Source: Limnoperna fortunei (Eukaryota; Mollusca; Bivalvia; Mytilida; Modiolidae). Taken from it: a DNA stretch of 64,000 bases. The stretch covers positions 21,354,460 through 21,418,459 of the forward strand of contig OX104112.1 in NCBI GenBank assembly GCA_944474755.1, given 5' to 3'. Below the pieces are notes generated by a model. That model was given only the letters and a program-made list of their open reading frames with translations, ran no database searches and was not told the DNA's origin. Below, piece by piece: positions 1-11,477 of the stretch. How positions within the stretch are numbered: position 1 is the first letter of the stretch; each line of letters begins with the position of its first letter. The translations under genes were made by a program, and so were the position numbers.

Positions 1-790
1 CTATTCGGATATCGAATAGGAAACTAAATAACGAAAAGGAAAAAGAATGTCGAAAAGGAAAATGGTTGATTTTCTTATTCGGATAACGAAAAGGAAACTG
101 AATAACGAAAAGGAAAATGAATGTCGAAAAGGAAAATGGTTCATTTTCCTATTCAAAGAGCGAAAAGGAAACTGAATAACGAAAAGGAAAATGAATGTCG
201 AAAAGGAAAATGGTTCATTTTCCTATTCGGATAACGAATACGAAACTGAATAACGAAAAGGAAAATGAATGTCGAAAAGGAAAATGGTTCATTTTCCTAT
301 TCGGACAACGAATAGAAAACTAAATAACGAAAAGGAAAATGAATGTCGAAAAGGAAAATGACTCATTTTCCTATTCGGATAACGAATAGGAAACTGAATA
401 ACGAAAAGGAAAATGAATGTCGAAAAGGAAAATGGTTCATTTTCCTATTCGATGAGCGAAAAGGAAACTGAATAACGAAAAGGAAAATGAATGTCGAAAA
501 GGAAAATGGTTCATTTTCCTATTCGATGAGCGAAAAGGAAACTGAATAACGAAAAGGAAAATGAATATCGAAAAGGAAAATGAATGTCGGAAAGGAAAAT
601 GGTTCATTTTCCTATTCGGATAACGAATAGGAAACTGAATAACGAAAAGGAAAATGAATAACGAAAAGGAAAATGAATGTCGAAAAGGAAAACGGTTCAT
701 TTTCCCATTCAAATAACAAAAAGGAAAGTTGATGACTAAAAGAAAAAAAAACATTTCGAATATCGAAAAGGAAAAAACGAAAAGGAAAAC
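1..790. repeat. 74-bp minisatellite array
   Basis: About ten tandem units run from the window edge to about 790, so the array may continue upstream. The landmark GGTTCATTTTCC recurs at 138, 212 and 286, and a variant falls at 360, which gives an exact 74-bp period. Each unit has several GAAAAGGAAAATGAAT-like sub-repeats on one strand and a dyad, GGAAAATGGTTCATTTTCC, that could fold into a hairpin. The antisense 123-residue open frame here is only repeat translation (FPFRHSFSFS-type), not a gene. Confidence 0.95.
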
Positions 791-844
791 AACTTGAGTT
801 ACGTACAATTCTCTATATATCTGGAGACTATCAATTGTTTGCCT

Positions 845-925
845 TTTGTGTTAAACGCCACATTCTGCAATTTTTTATTAAGGGAGGAAGTCGGAGTAGC
901 TGATGAAAACCCGCGACCTTTAGTT
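845..925 (-). repeat. SINE 3'-domain remnant (headless)
   Basis: The segment contains GTTAAACGCCAC, a GGGAGGAAG motif and a GAAAACCC-GACC block in the same order as the 3' halves of the SINEs at 18680-18915 and 61955-62196. The tRNA-like head is absent, so this is a truncated, diverged copy in the same orientation as those two. Confidence 0.6.
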
Positions 926-1500
926 TAAAAATATATTATAACATGGTAAAGCTTTAGAGGTTTGCAACTTTTATTTTTATATCGAAAAATTGATAATTCT
1001 GATTGGAAACAAACATGGTCCACACTACGTCATGTGTAATAAGCTTATGAAGCGGTTGTAAAATGTCAATTACATTTAATGCACATAAAACAAACAACGT
1101 CCATACTGCGAACGTTTAGATTATCAGTGGGACGGTGTGGCTAGTTCTATTTTTTTTTACATGTCACATAATATGAAAATTCTCCTACAATCGCCTTTTT
1201 TAAAGCAGCTGTACAAATTTGGGTGATGTAGAGTCACCAACAGTGAAGTTATATTTCAACCGCTTGACCGGTGTGGAAAAAATATTTCTCGTCACTAGTG
1301 AATTTGTTGTTCTCAGCAGTTGATTGGTTAAAAATAATAACGTTACAATAAGAACTCACGAGTCATAAACAAAACACCTTCCATTTACCGCGTATTCAAG
1401 TCATGAACGTAAAATTGGGGTTGGGAGAATTTGAGCTTCGTTTCGCAAATTTACTACTTTTTAAAATTAGAGAAACAGAATCTTACATTATTACTGTTGG

Positions 1501-1612
1501 ATTATCGGATTTCTTCAATCTCGATAGTTAAATTATGGAATTTTAAATCCTCGCCAAGGCTCGGACTTAAAATTCTATAATTTAACTATCTCGATTGGAG
1601 AAATCCGATAAT
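1501..1612. repeat. Inverted repeat / foldback element, about 112 bp
   Basis: Left arm ATTATCGGATTTCTTCAATC pairs with right arm GATTGGAGAAATCCGATAAT. The dyad continues inward (TAGTTAAATTATGGAATTTTAA against the TTAAAATTCTATAATTTAACTA side) to a short GC-richer loop around CCAAGGCTCGG. This looks like a small foldback or MITE-like element. No target-site duplication was identified. Confidence 0.8.
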
Positions 1613-1852
1613 CCACTCGTACCAATGTAAGGTCGAAACAGTGTTCTGTATACCTTTCATGACTGTTATACAAACTATATTTAGCGTTGTCCTAATAAGT
1701 CACCAGAATGTATATTGTATATTTACTACGCATATTTATTCGCAATTTATTAATAGATCAAATAGCGTCACCGATAAAATATTACATTTATTATTATGTT
1801 ATATTAGAACGATCTTAAACATTAGCATGTGTTTAACTATTAATTTGTGTTA

Positions 1853-2071
<219 letters not shown>

Positions 2072-2282
2072 CAGAAAACTGATAAAACTAGCAAAACTTA
2101 TAAACAAAACGGCTAATTATTTCTTCTTAAAAATATAACATAACTTTACATAACTTTCTTTATTAACTTTAAACTATACAGTTTATCAGTATAATAGTAG
2201 AGTACATATGACAGTGGTATAGCAGTATAACATAACATTCAAAATATGTAGTAATACGTCAGAAATTATTGTTACATAAGAG

Positions 2283-3128
2283 CTAAACATTATTTCTTAT
2301 CTTAAAGGCATTAAATAAAAACTTTCCTAAATTACACCACTCTTTGACGTTTTCAACACAAAGCAATTGAACCAGTTTAAAGACGGAAGGCCTAAACCAA
2401 TAATACTTCTTTATATATTTTTTACGTAGTAAAGCATAACAATTACATTGTAGAATGAAATGAAACTCGTCCTCTAAAACATTCATACTGCACATATAAC
2501 AATATCTATCATTTCTATCAACGCCATGATAACGTCCAGTTTCAATACATAGATTGTGAGCAGATAATCTAATCTTAGTTATAAATTTACGATAAACAAC
2601 AGGAATACATTTTTGTAAATAAAATTGAAGTTCAATATTAGAAACTACATATTTATATAACCGACATTTTTGAGATGCATCCAATACAAAATTGAGTTCT
2701 TGTTTTGCTTCATCATTCAATCGTTGTCTGATAGTCTTAAGACAAGAGTTATCTAAATTTAACATAAACTGACTGTCCCACAAATAATTCATACCTAAAT
2801 CATACAATATTTTTCTAATACATGAAGCCCAGTTATTACAACGCAAACAGTTATCTACCAATTCTTTGTAACATGACTGTAAAATACAATTATTACAATT
2901 CAAAATTTTAATCAAAAATTTAATCATTCTGAAATATCTTTCATAATGAAGTGGTAATCTACCAAGCTCATAGTATAACATTACATTACTAGTTGACCTT
3001 TTAACACCAAGTAACATCTTACAATAATCTGTTTGTACCTTTTCAACCATAGGTGCTTTATGAGCACCCCATATTTCGCATCCATACATTAACACACTTA
3101 CTACATAAGTGTCAAATAAACTTAACAT
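2283..3128 (-). pseudogene. LINE ORF2 fragment: thumb and C-terminal zinc-binding region
   Basis: The 281-residue frame continues the reverse transcriptase above after a frameshift. It opens with VLMYGCEIWG, the usual post-RT block, then ELGRLPLHYERY, and ends with a cysteine-histidine cluster (CYMC, then FHFILQC) of the CCHC type found near the C terminus of many LINE ORF2 proteins. ORF2 ends at the stop next to 2283. No RNase H domain is visible after it. Its role would be RNA or target-DNA binding during retrotransposition, by analogy with related families. Confidence 0.88.
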
Positions 3129-4308
3129 TGTAAATATATTTAAAAATAGAGAATGTATTTCTTCTCAAGCCAAACATTGCTTTTCTACCTTGTTCTGCAC
3201 AATGTTTCTGTGTTAACAAAAATTTACAATTATAATGTAATAAAACACCTAAATAACAAAACTGATCAACAATATCTAGTTTTCTACCATTGAAAAACCA
3301 TTCTTCGTGTGCCTTAATTGTTCCACCTTTTCTAAATACAACAATTTTTGTTTTCTTTACATTAACAGACAAACCCCATTCTTTTGTATAATTAGACAAT
3401 GTATTTAGCATATTTTGTAATTCTTCAACAGTTTCAGCCAACAAAATAATATCATCAGCATACATTAATAAAAATAATGCTATGTCTTGAAATTCAAGAG
3501 GACAATTACCTTTTGAAATGAATTCTAATTCAAAATCATTAACATTAAATGAGAATAAAATAGGTGAAAGGACTTCGCCTTGCATGACACCTAAGTTATT
3601 ACTGAAATATTCAGAGTTGACACCATTGAAACGTATAGAAGTTCTAACATTTTCATACATAGACTTCAAAACTGATAATAATTTCCCTCTAATTCCTATT
3701 TTTGCTAACTTATACCACAAACACATACGATCTATAGAATCGAACGCCTTCTTGTAATCTACGAAACAACAATACAATCTTTTACCTTTACATAAAATAT
3801 TTTGTATAACAGAATAAACACAAAAAATTGCATCAACCGTACTGTAACCATTACCAAAACCAAATTGTGCATCAGTTAATACATTGTTACTAGATGCCCA
3901 TGTTAATAATCTAAGATTCAATATTGATGTAAACAATTTACCTAGGTTACTGACGAGACTAATTCCACGATAGTTCCCTGGGTCGTTGACATCACCCGAC
4001 TTAAACACTGGTACGAGAGTAGCATCAGTCCATGATGACGGGAAATAGCCTGAATCCAAGACAGCATTGAACATAGTACATAGAAAAGGCAATATAAAGC
4101 CTTTAAACTCAATAAAGAACTTATTTAAAAAACAGTCAGATCCGTGGCTTTTTTCGCGTTTAAGTCGACGGATGGCATTCACAATCTCATCAGACGTGAT
4201 TTCTAGATCCAAATCTTCAAACACACTGTAATTATCGGGCAACATAACCAAGTCGCTATGACAGCAAAAAATAGAATGAAACGAACTATGCTTAAATAGA
4301 ACTATCAA
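3112..4308 (-). pseudogene. LINE ORF2 fragment: reverse transcriptase domain
   Basis: The 398-residue frame contains the reverse transcriptase core of a non-LTR retrotransposon, which copies element RNA at nicked chromosomal DNA. Visible motifs in order are a GNYRGISLVSNLGKLF block, FVDYKKAFDSIDR with the first catalytic aspartate, LGVMQGEVLSPILFS, and the active-site YADD (coded by 3451-3462) followed by WGLSVNVKKTKI. The first residues come from a non-ATG position and there is no upstream endonuclease, so the fragment starts at the truncation, not at a true start codon. It overlaps the following frame by 17 bases, which marks a frameshift. The element is dead. Confidence 0.92.
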
Positions 4309-4317
4309 CTAATTTTC

Positions 4318-7300
4318 TTTCGTGTTTGAAGGACGTCAAACAACCTTGTTACAAAAACGCGACCGCAGGTAATACACAAGTCATGTTACATACTAATAAT
4401 TGACTTGTTAGATAAGACAACAGAAATAAGGATCGGGGATTTTTTTTAATATAAATTAACAAATTTAGAAATGACATTTAACCTGTATGTTTCGATTCTT
4501 TTACGGAATGTCAAAATAAATTGGACATATTTCAATATCGAACTGAGTTATTGTAGTCTTTTTGGCGTGTAAAAGCGTGATAAAGCTAATTTTAAAATAA
4601 GTGCAGAGGTTTCTGAGAAAAAATAGGTACGTCAGAACATGAAAATGATGTTAATGTTAATGATCTCACTAGTATTGGTTGGAAATTAGATGTCGATCGG
4701 TTATTGGCTGTTCTTGATAACCAACAATTTGCTCTGCAAAGCAGACTACAAAAAAGTGAAAACAACTATAAAATACGAAATTAAGTTGTCGTACTGTCGA
4801 CGGAGTATTATTGTATGACGTTCGATACTTTTGACAATATTCATTTTATTTAATGTTCAAAATATAGTATTTTTTGATAACTAATTCATTTAATCACCAA
4901 AAACATAACGAAACTACTGGTCTATAGAACAGTAATATTTATCATATAATGAGCCCGTCGTTTCAAATATATCACCCCCACATTTTATTGTACAAACTCA
5001 ACATCTAAAACAAAAAAAAAGAAAAAAAAAGAAAAAAAACAAACAAACAAACAAACAAACAAAAAACAAAAAACAAAAAAGAACATTTACTGTTCAATCC
5101 GCCTCCCTTTCTCGTTCATTTGCTATGGTAATGTGATCCTGGGGAACTCGTTAGACAGTCTGTGTTTTACTATAATATACTGTTCCGTAAAAGAAACGTC
5201 ACACCTAAAAATAATATGACAGACATTGATGTAAATCTAACATAATTTATTGCACAGTCTTCCAATAACTTAAGCAAAAAAATTACAGCCAATGAATTAA
5301 AACAGTTTAGGAATATAAGTAGGTGCACTAATTATACCATTTTCGATAAATGTACTGCACAAAAGTAATTAACATGTATGGCCGCCACGAGCATTGATTG
5401 ACGTTTGCTGAACGTCCTGTGAACGATATGTCAGATGTAATTTTAGGAAGAGCTAAAAAAAAATAAGCTAGAAAGAGGCATAGACCAACAGACCATTAAT
5501 TATGACGGATAATTTTAGGTTTGTAACATCTAAAAGGATCATACTCTTTTACAAATTAACAAACCAACCTAATGCAGTTATTGTGGTGTAAAGTGCGTAT
5601 TGTATTTATCATACATTTTCTTGTATCCTCCTTAAACAAATGTAATATATCTTTAGACAACTTTCTTTATCTTATTTCTGCCTTAGTTTATGAAAAAGCT
5701 GCACATTTTACATGAAAAATGTTATACTTGCTATTTGTTATTTTCAATACAATAAAAACAGTTTGTATTAGATTTCTATTACATCGCCATTTCTTTACAA
5801 CGATTTCTGAAGTTTTTTTTTAGAATATACATGAATACATAAAACCAGCAAAGCGATTAAAGTATAAGACTAATACAGATAAGGATGCAAACATATAAAA
5901 AACAAAATTCCCCCCCCCCCCCCAAAAAAAAAAAAAAACAACAAAACAACAACAAAACAACCGAAAGTGAGTAAAAAGTCCATAAAAACCTTTAGAGTAG
6001 CCACTGTGTCCGAACGAGTAGGTGGTAACTGCCTTTAATAAGAAAGCCTTCGAGTAAATGTCCAGGAAAATCAAGAAATAGGAAAGACTACCCATTACTC
6101 AGCAACAAATTCACATCGTACTTGAGATTAATTTAATCTGAAGTGATAACAACATGTGTACGACAAAACATTGTTTGAGTAGCTTAGTCGTGTGATACGA
6201 TGCTTTATGTCCGACATTTTCTTTTTGTCCGACGTCGCTTTTTGTCCGATAATTTTGCTTTTCGTCCGAACTTTTGCTTTTTGTCCGTCAACCTTTTATC
6301 CGATTAGCTTTTTGTCCGATATTTTTGCTTTTTGTCCGAATTTTTGCCTTTTGTCCGAAATTTTGTATCCGATTAGCTTTTTGTCCGACTTCGTTGCTTT
6401 TTGTCCGATACAAGTACTATCATTCGTCAGATTTTCTTACACCGAATATATTATTATGTGAAAGAAAGAAAAAAGACCTAGCATCACGGGGCCTGTGGTC
6501 CACAGGAATGGGCCAAGTCTGTCGAAATTGTGTATATGTGTGACCCCCAATTTTTTAGGCATTTTTTCAATATTCATTTATGAATTTTAATTCTGAACAT
6601 TTTTTTTTAAATCTGATGGAATTTGCTTATATCCCAGAACCACCTTAAATGCGCTCTGAAACAAAACAACAAAATACGTGTAAATTCCTAATTCAAATGA
6701 GTAGTTCCGGTATGGGCATATTTTAGCCTAAAAGTATTTCGATTTTTTAAAAATAAGACTGAGTTGAAGATTATGTATTTTAACATTAAACCAAAATGGT
6801 TCCATTGAAGCCCGTTTTAACATGTCTGCATATAATCCACAAATTACACCATCTAAATATGCAAAATTGGTCGTTATTCAACAAGCGTGTTGCCACTGCT
6901 AAATCAGCCCCAGATATGTGAATATTAGGCGTTTTTTTTTAATTTTGACTTATTAATTCAAGTTTGAGTATTCATTTTGGAATTAATCACAAAATTTGAT
7001 CGTTCATGGATGTACGAACGGATATCTCGGACCTTACAAAGTGAATGAAATGCCGAATTCTGAAATATCTTATTAAATATCAGTAAAAACTTAATTTTAA
7101 AAAAGAAAACCCAGAGATTATACGTAATTATTAGATTCCAGGCATTTCATGTATTGACCACAGATTACGTTTTATTTCTTTCAAAATGGGTCTACGCAAA
7201 TTTCTTGTCGCATAATTATGCCATAAATAAAAAAAATTCCGATGACAAATTAGATAAAAAATAGCATACAGTCGTTAAGTTTTCGTCATTAATTTTTTTT

Positions 7301-7636
7301 AAACCATTTGTATCACTAAGTTGATCGCAAATTCACTTAAGAGGTTTGAGATTTAAACAAAACTTTCGGGTTTCTCTTCCTTTATCCATTCAAACTCATG
7401 ATACTCTAATATCATGTACCCCCTATTTTCTTTTCAAAATTTCGTAAAGCATGTCAAAAGAAGACCATATACAAATTTTAGTCGAAGTTTAATTATTATT
7501 GCTGTGTTTTTGGAAAGGAAAATCAAAGTAATGATAAACCTATGAAAAAAGGCAGAGAAACTTCATTTCCTGCCAAAACTTCAACTGCTTATATATACTC
7601 ATGTACCTATGGATATTTTTTTCGCTTTATGTACTT
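4318..7636. other. Gene-free AT-rich interval with simple repeats
   Basis: No supportable gene. It contains an A-rich CAAA/GAAAA run at 5007-5085, a C11 tract followed by a long A tract at about 5909-5945, and the TTTTGTCCGA array at 6203-6408 listed separately. The rest looks like unique AT-rich intergenic sequence. Confidence 0.6.
6203..6408 (+). repeat. Short-unit tandem repeat (GCTTTTTGTCCGA-like)
   Basis: About a dozen copies of a 14-17-bp unit built on GCTTTTTGTCCGA, with spacers of variable length. Two overlapping open frames (about 6192-6543) arise because TTTTGTCCGA translates to FCPI/LFVR repeats. They show no other coding signal. Confidence 0.85.
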
Positions 7637-7644
7637 ATTTTAGT

Positions 7645-9001
7645 ACGGAAGCCGATAAGGGTCATTTGAAAACAAAATATGTCGTAATAACAACATAACA
7701 TGTCGTAATAACGACATAGTATGTCGTAATAACGAATAACGACATAGTATGTCGTAATAACGACATAACATGTCGTAATAACGACATAGCATGTCATAAC
7801 GACATAGCATGTCGTCAAAACGACATAACATGTCTAGTCTGGGATCCTGACTAGATATTCTCAATACCGTAAGCGGACTTCCGGTTCGAATATACAGTCA
7901 GGTCACCAGCAATGAATTCGCAATGCCTCAAAATTTACGTCATTATTAACAGTAACTGACGTAACTCCGATACAAAGCATTATGACGTAACGTCCGGCGT
8001 CCGGGTAAACAAATCAAATAAAAATAGTTTATCAAAAGAATGCTTTTATAGATTTATATCTCGAATGTGGAAACAACTTACAGAGATTTGTCAGTTAAAC
8101 TCGAAAGCCGGAAAACAAGAAGCAGCTAGCTACTTTATTTTAATTGTACTCTGACGAAACGCGGGAAAAATTAGCTTAAACATGGAATAACCAATCAAAC
8201 TGGGTAGTAAACTGGTGGTGACCTGGGGTTATATTTGAAAGTGAAGCTTGCGTAAATGAAAAATATTGCACCAGGGGACCAGGTTAATAACATGTCGTAA
8301 TAACGACATAGCTATGTCGTAATAACGACATAACATGTCGCAATAACGACATAACATGTCGTAATAACGAAATAGCTATGTCGAAATAACGACATAGCAT
8401 GTCGTAACAACAACATAGCTATGTCGAAATAACGACATAGCATGTCGTAACAACAACATAGCTATGTCGAAATAACGACATAGCATGTCGTAACAACAAC
8501 ATAGCTATGTCGAAATAACGACATAGCATGTCGTAACAACAACATAGCTATGTCGAAATAACGACATAGCATGTCGTAACAACAACATAGCTATGTCGAA
8601 ATAACGACATAGCAATTTGAAATAACGATTAATACTAATATCAACAGAACGAAATAACTAAATCTGGACTTTCCTGTCGCTGTCGAAACAATAACTACGG
8701 GACAGTGATACCTTGATTATAAGTAATTGCAAAAAATTCCAATGCAAATTTTTATTGCTCATTCTGTGAAATGCAATTTATATCTAGTTCGGCTTTTGTC
8801 ACCTGTGTAGCCTTATATCTAGTTAGGGTTTTCACCATGTGCATAAACTACAGAATAAAGCCTTTTACTAGTTGTAGCTTGATTTGTCCCTTACGTATTT
8901 ACATGCTATGTAGTTATACGACATTTCTATGTCGTTATTGCGACATGTTATGTCGTTATTACGACATAAATTTTTTTCAAATGACCTTTATCGGCTTCCG
9001 T
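7645..9001. mobile_element. 1,357-bp non-autonomous inverted-repeat transposon with 8-bp TSD
   Basis: The ends are inverted repeats starting ACGGAAGCCGATAA on the left and its complement on the right. The match runs about 60 bp into arrays of TATGTCGTAATAACGACATA-like units. The flanking octamer ATTTTAGT is present on both sides (7637-7644 and 9002-9009), a perfect 8-bp target duplication. The interior has no transposase-like frame, so it would need a helper. An 8-bp duplication is typical of hAT and some other cut-and-paste superfamilies, but the terminal bases do not settle which. Confidence 0.85.
8284..8625 (+). repeat. Palindromic 43-bp tandem array inside the 1.36-kb transposon
   Basis: From 8403 onward, units of 43 bp repeat about five times (CATAGCTATG at 8414, 8457 and so on). 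Each unit carries near-palindromes such as TATGTCGTTATTACGACATA and CATAGCTATG. The shorter palindromic units at 7676-7835 and 8925-8970 are the terminal-repeat portions of the same motif family. Confidence 0.88.
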
Positions 9002-9129
9002 ATTTTAGTGATCCAAATATAAATATACAAATTTTCACGAAGATTCAATTATTTGACTTTCAGGTGTGTATCTCCTTTAGAGTTGCGTGCTTTGCAACAC
9101 GGGAAACTTGAGTTGCCTATTCCTTCGAA

Positions 9130-9430
9130 TTACTGATTCATGGCGACATGAACAGTTTATTGCAAAACGGGCTTTAGTAGTCAACCCGTTTTGCAATAAC
9201 GCGTTTTTTGGGATGGAAATTTAACTGATGAAACTACAGAATGTTCCTAATAATGTTTTGGTATATCTATGAACTATTGTGAATATTAATATATATCAGC
9301 ACAAACAGATACCATCGGATTACTGATACATCCCGAGATAGAAGTTAATTGCAAAATGGGTTGGCGCAGTCAACCCGTTTTGAAATAAAATCGCATTTGG
9401 CAATAACCAGTTTTGCAATAAAGGAAACCA
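9130..9430. repeat. Duplicated hairpin motif TTGCAAAACGGG...CCCGTTTTGCAA
   Basis: A near-perfect dyad lies at 9159-9199. A related block starting GATTACTGATACAT follows about 188 bp later, with its own diverged dyad at about 9351-9392 and another CAGTTTTGCAATAA at about 9411. A third relative lies at 11291-11352. They look like copies of a short foldback element, two in tandem. Confidence 0.65.
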
Positions 9431-10344
9431 AAACCAAGAACACATTAACGGAAAGGGAATAATTACACGCCTGTAAAGTTAAGCATGGTCTTGTCCAAGT
9501 AGAGATGGATTTACCACATGCAACTATCAATTAATTCAAGGCAACGGACATAAAACTGAAGGAATACCATCAACCTATTTACAAGCACCTGTTTGAGAGG
9601 TTCAATAGTCAACTTAGCACTCCGGTTAAGCACATAGCAAAATCTATTATAAGGTATAAGTTGTGAAATCTAATTACCATACCGGACTGCTGGAATATTT
9701 CAATCGCGATACGGGTAGTTAGCATTTGGAAAGTTGAAGTCATCACGTTTGTCTACAGTCCATTTTGTAGTTCTGTCTCTATTTCCAGAATAAGGTTTAA
9801 GTATTAAAATCTGAGGGATTACACTAAATACGGATATATAGGATCGAATTTGATCATTTAAAAAGACAAATAAGTAAAAGGAAAAAAATCGCTTCATTAT
9901 GCTCGTATACTACTTACTTTCAACTTTTGTAGAGCTACGATACAGAACAGGACTGGCCTTTCAATGACTTCGCCATTGTGTGTGTTTCTTATAGATATAG
10001 GCAAAATGTAACTGTTTTATAGTAACATACTATACTGGCCATAATGACTAACTCAGTTCGTTTCAAAAAATGTATTAGCAGCAAAGCGTCAATACAATAA
10101 AGTAAATTAACTATAAAAGGTGGCCAAACCTAAGTATAATTGCAGAAGCATTCGTAACAGGGTTTAAGAGTAGGCTGAAAAGAGTTGAAAGCTGCACTTC
10201 TTAACAAAAATACGACTCAATTTCCATCACTTGCAGCGAGGTCGTGCGATGTTACGGTCACCGAGCCACGATGTCTGGCTCTGCACCTGCAGTCTCAGAT
10301 AAACAAAAGCATGTTACAATTTTCAGGGTTAACATAATTATATC

Positions 10345-10680
10345 GATTGGTTGAATGTTTGCTCTAAGTCCAGCTAGCAATATTTTAGCTATATCCAGGA
10401 CGAGAACGAGTTAAAAAATAAATCAATGTGAAAAAGGGATGGAAAATGTTTGACTGTAAAAAAAATTGAGTATGGGTTGGGACGGAGAATTTAACCTTTT
10501 GCAGCGTCTACAATGAACATACTCTTTTTCAAATCTATAAAAGGGGTCTTTATCGTTCAAGGAGCGTGGCACTCTCCAAATACATCACCTACCACGGTAC
10601 GCGACCAGGCTTTCCGTATTATGACCAGACAACCTCCAACGACAGGGTCTCCCCTATCCGCCACCCGGGACTGCTTTGTC
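10345..10680 (+). repeat. Dispersed repeat, truncated copy (same family as 43967-44468)
   Basis: The copy begins with GATTGGTTGAATGTTTGCTC and runs through TCCAGCTAGCAATATTTTAG, a CTACAATGAACATACTC block, GGAGCGTGGCACTCTCCAAA and CCCCTATCCGCCACCCGGG. All have matching blocks in the same order at 43967-44468. It stops just after CCACCCGGGA, whereas the other copy continues for about 150 bp. Family and origin are unknown. No coding capacity. Confidence 0.8.
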
Positions 10681-11195
10681 TAATTGTTTACATTACTAAA
10701 TGTGACAAATTTATATCATTAACACTAGAATATATGACCAAAGTGAGTGACATTATTTGTCGATCAATTGAATCATTGGACGAACACCCTCATTAAATTT
10801 GGCAAAAGCACTGTTCATACATTAACCAACCTACCACGATCGCTGGTTGACGTTATTTTTAGTAAGTAGAGTATAATTAAAACTTGTCAACAAAGCACTA
10901 ATTTGATAATTTGTTCAAAATACCATCAAGCCCGATTCGTATTTTATAAAGTACACACGTTTTACGCAAACAACTTTAAAGATAAACTTCATAAAAGTAC
11001 AGACAAATGCAAAAATATACTTAAAAAATAAATATAATAAATGAATTAAATATTTAAAAAATATTTTTTGAATGTAACCGTGGTTAGGGTTTTTTGTTTG
11101 TTTTTATTTTTCAATAATAAGTATTATATTTTTTCTTTTTTCTTTTTTATTTCGTATTCTGGTTGTTAACAAAGAAAGTAACACCCAACAAATAA

Positions 11196-11477
11196 TATTA
11201 TAATAGTACATCGTTATATTTGTACTTGTGTATAGATAATCCACAATTTATCCACAACATCATAAAGAACGATTTAAACATGTTTGACAATTTTATTGCA
11301 AAATGCGTTCTTATTGCAAAACGGGCTGACTACTCCAATCCGTTTGGCAATAAACTTCTGATGTTGAAAAAAATATGACGAAACATAATATATACTTATA
11401 ATAGTATATCGTTACATTTGTACTTGTGGATAGATAATCCACAACATAATAAAGTACGATTTGTAAATGTTTGTAAT
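11196..11477. repeat. Direct repeat pair preceding the 33-bp array
   Basis: Two diverged direct copies (about 11200-11285 and 11390-11470) share ATAATAGTA-ATCGTTA, TTTGTACTTGTG, TAGATAATCCACAA and AAGNACGATTT blocks. Between them lies a CCGTTTTGCAA-type hairpin relative (11291-11352). They form the left border of the large array. Confidence 0.7.

Larger units (their letters stand above)
791..1852. other. AT-rich intergenic DNA with SINE remnant and hairpin
   Basis: No gene is seen. The interval holds a SINE 3'-end remnant near 845-925 and a near-perfect inverted repeat at 1501-1612, each listed separately. The 70-codon frame at 1641-1853 has no recognisable composition or motif and is not called. 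Confidence 0.7.
2095..4317 (-). mobile_element. 5'-truncated non-LTR retrotransposon (LINE), minus strand
   Basis: The element keeps the reverse transcriptase and C-terminal region of ORF2 in two overlapping frames, a 3' untranslated stretch (about 2095-2282) and a terminal TTTA run. The endonuclease and all of ORF1 are missing, as expected from incomplete target-primed reverse transcription. Motif wording differs throughout from the LINE at 35768-42389, so it is another family. The clade cannot be assigned safely by eye. Target-site duplications were not found. Confidence 0.9.
9010..11195. other. Gene-free interval with dyads and dispersed repeats
   Basis: No gene seen. It holds the ATTGCAAAACGGG dyads at 9130-9430 and a truncated copy of a dispersed repeat at 10345-10680 (both listed). 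A 65-codon minus-strand frame at 9700-9897 and a 76-codon plus frame over the dispersed repeat are not credible genes. Confidence 0.6.

Noticed and set aside
6192..6543. Two overlapping plus-strand ORFs of 89 codons
   Set aside because: They translate the TTTTGTCCGA repeat and run out of coding-like composition outside it.
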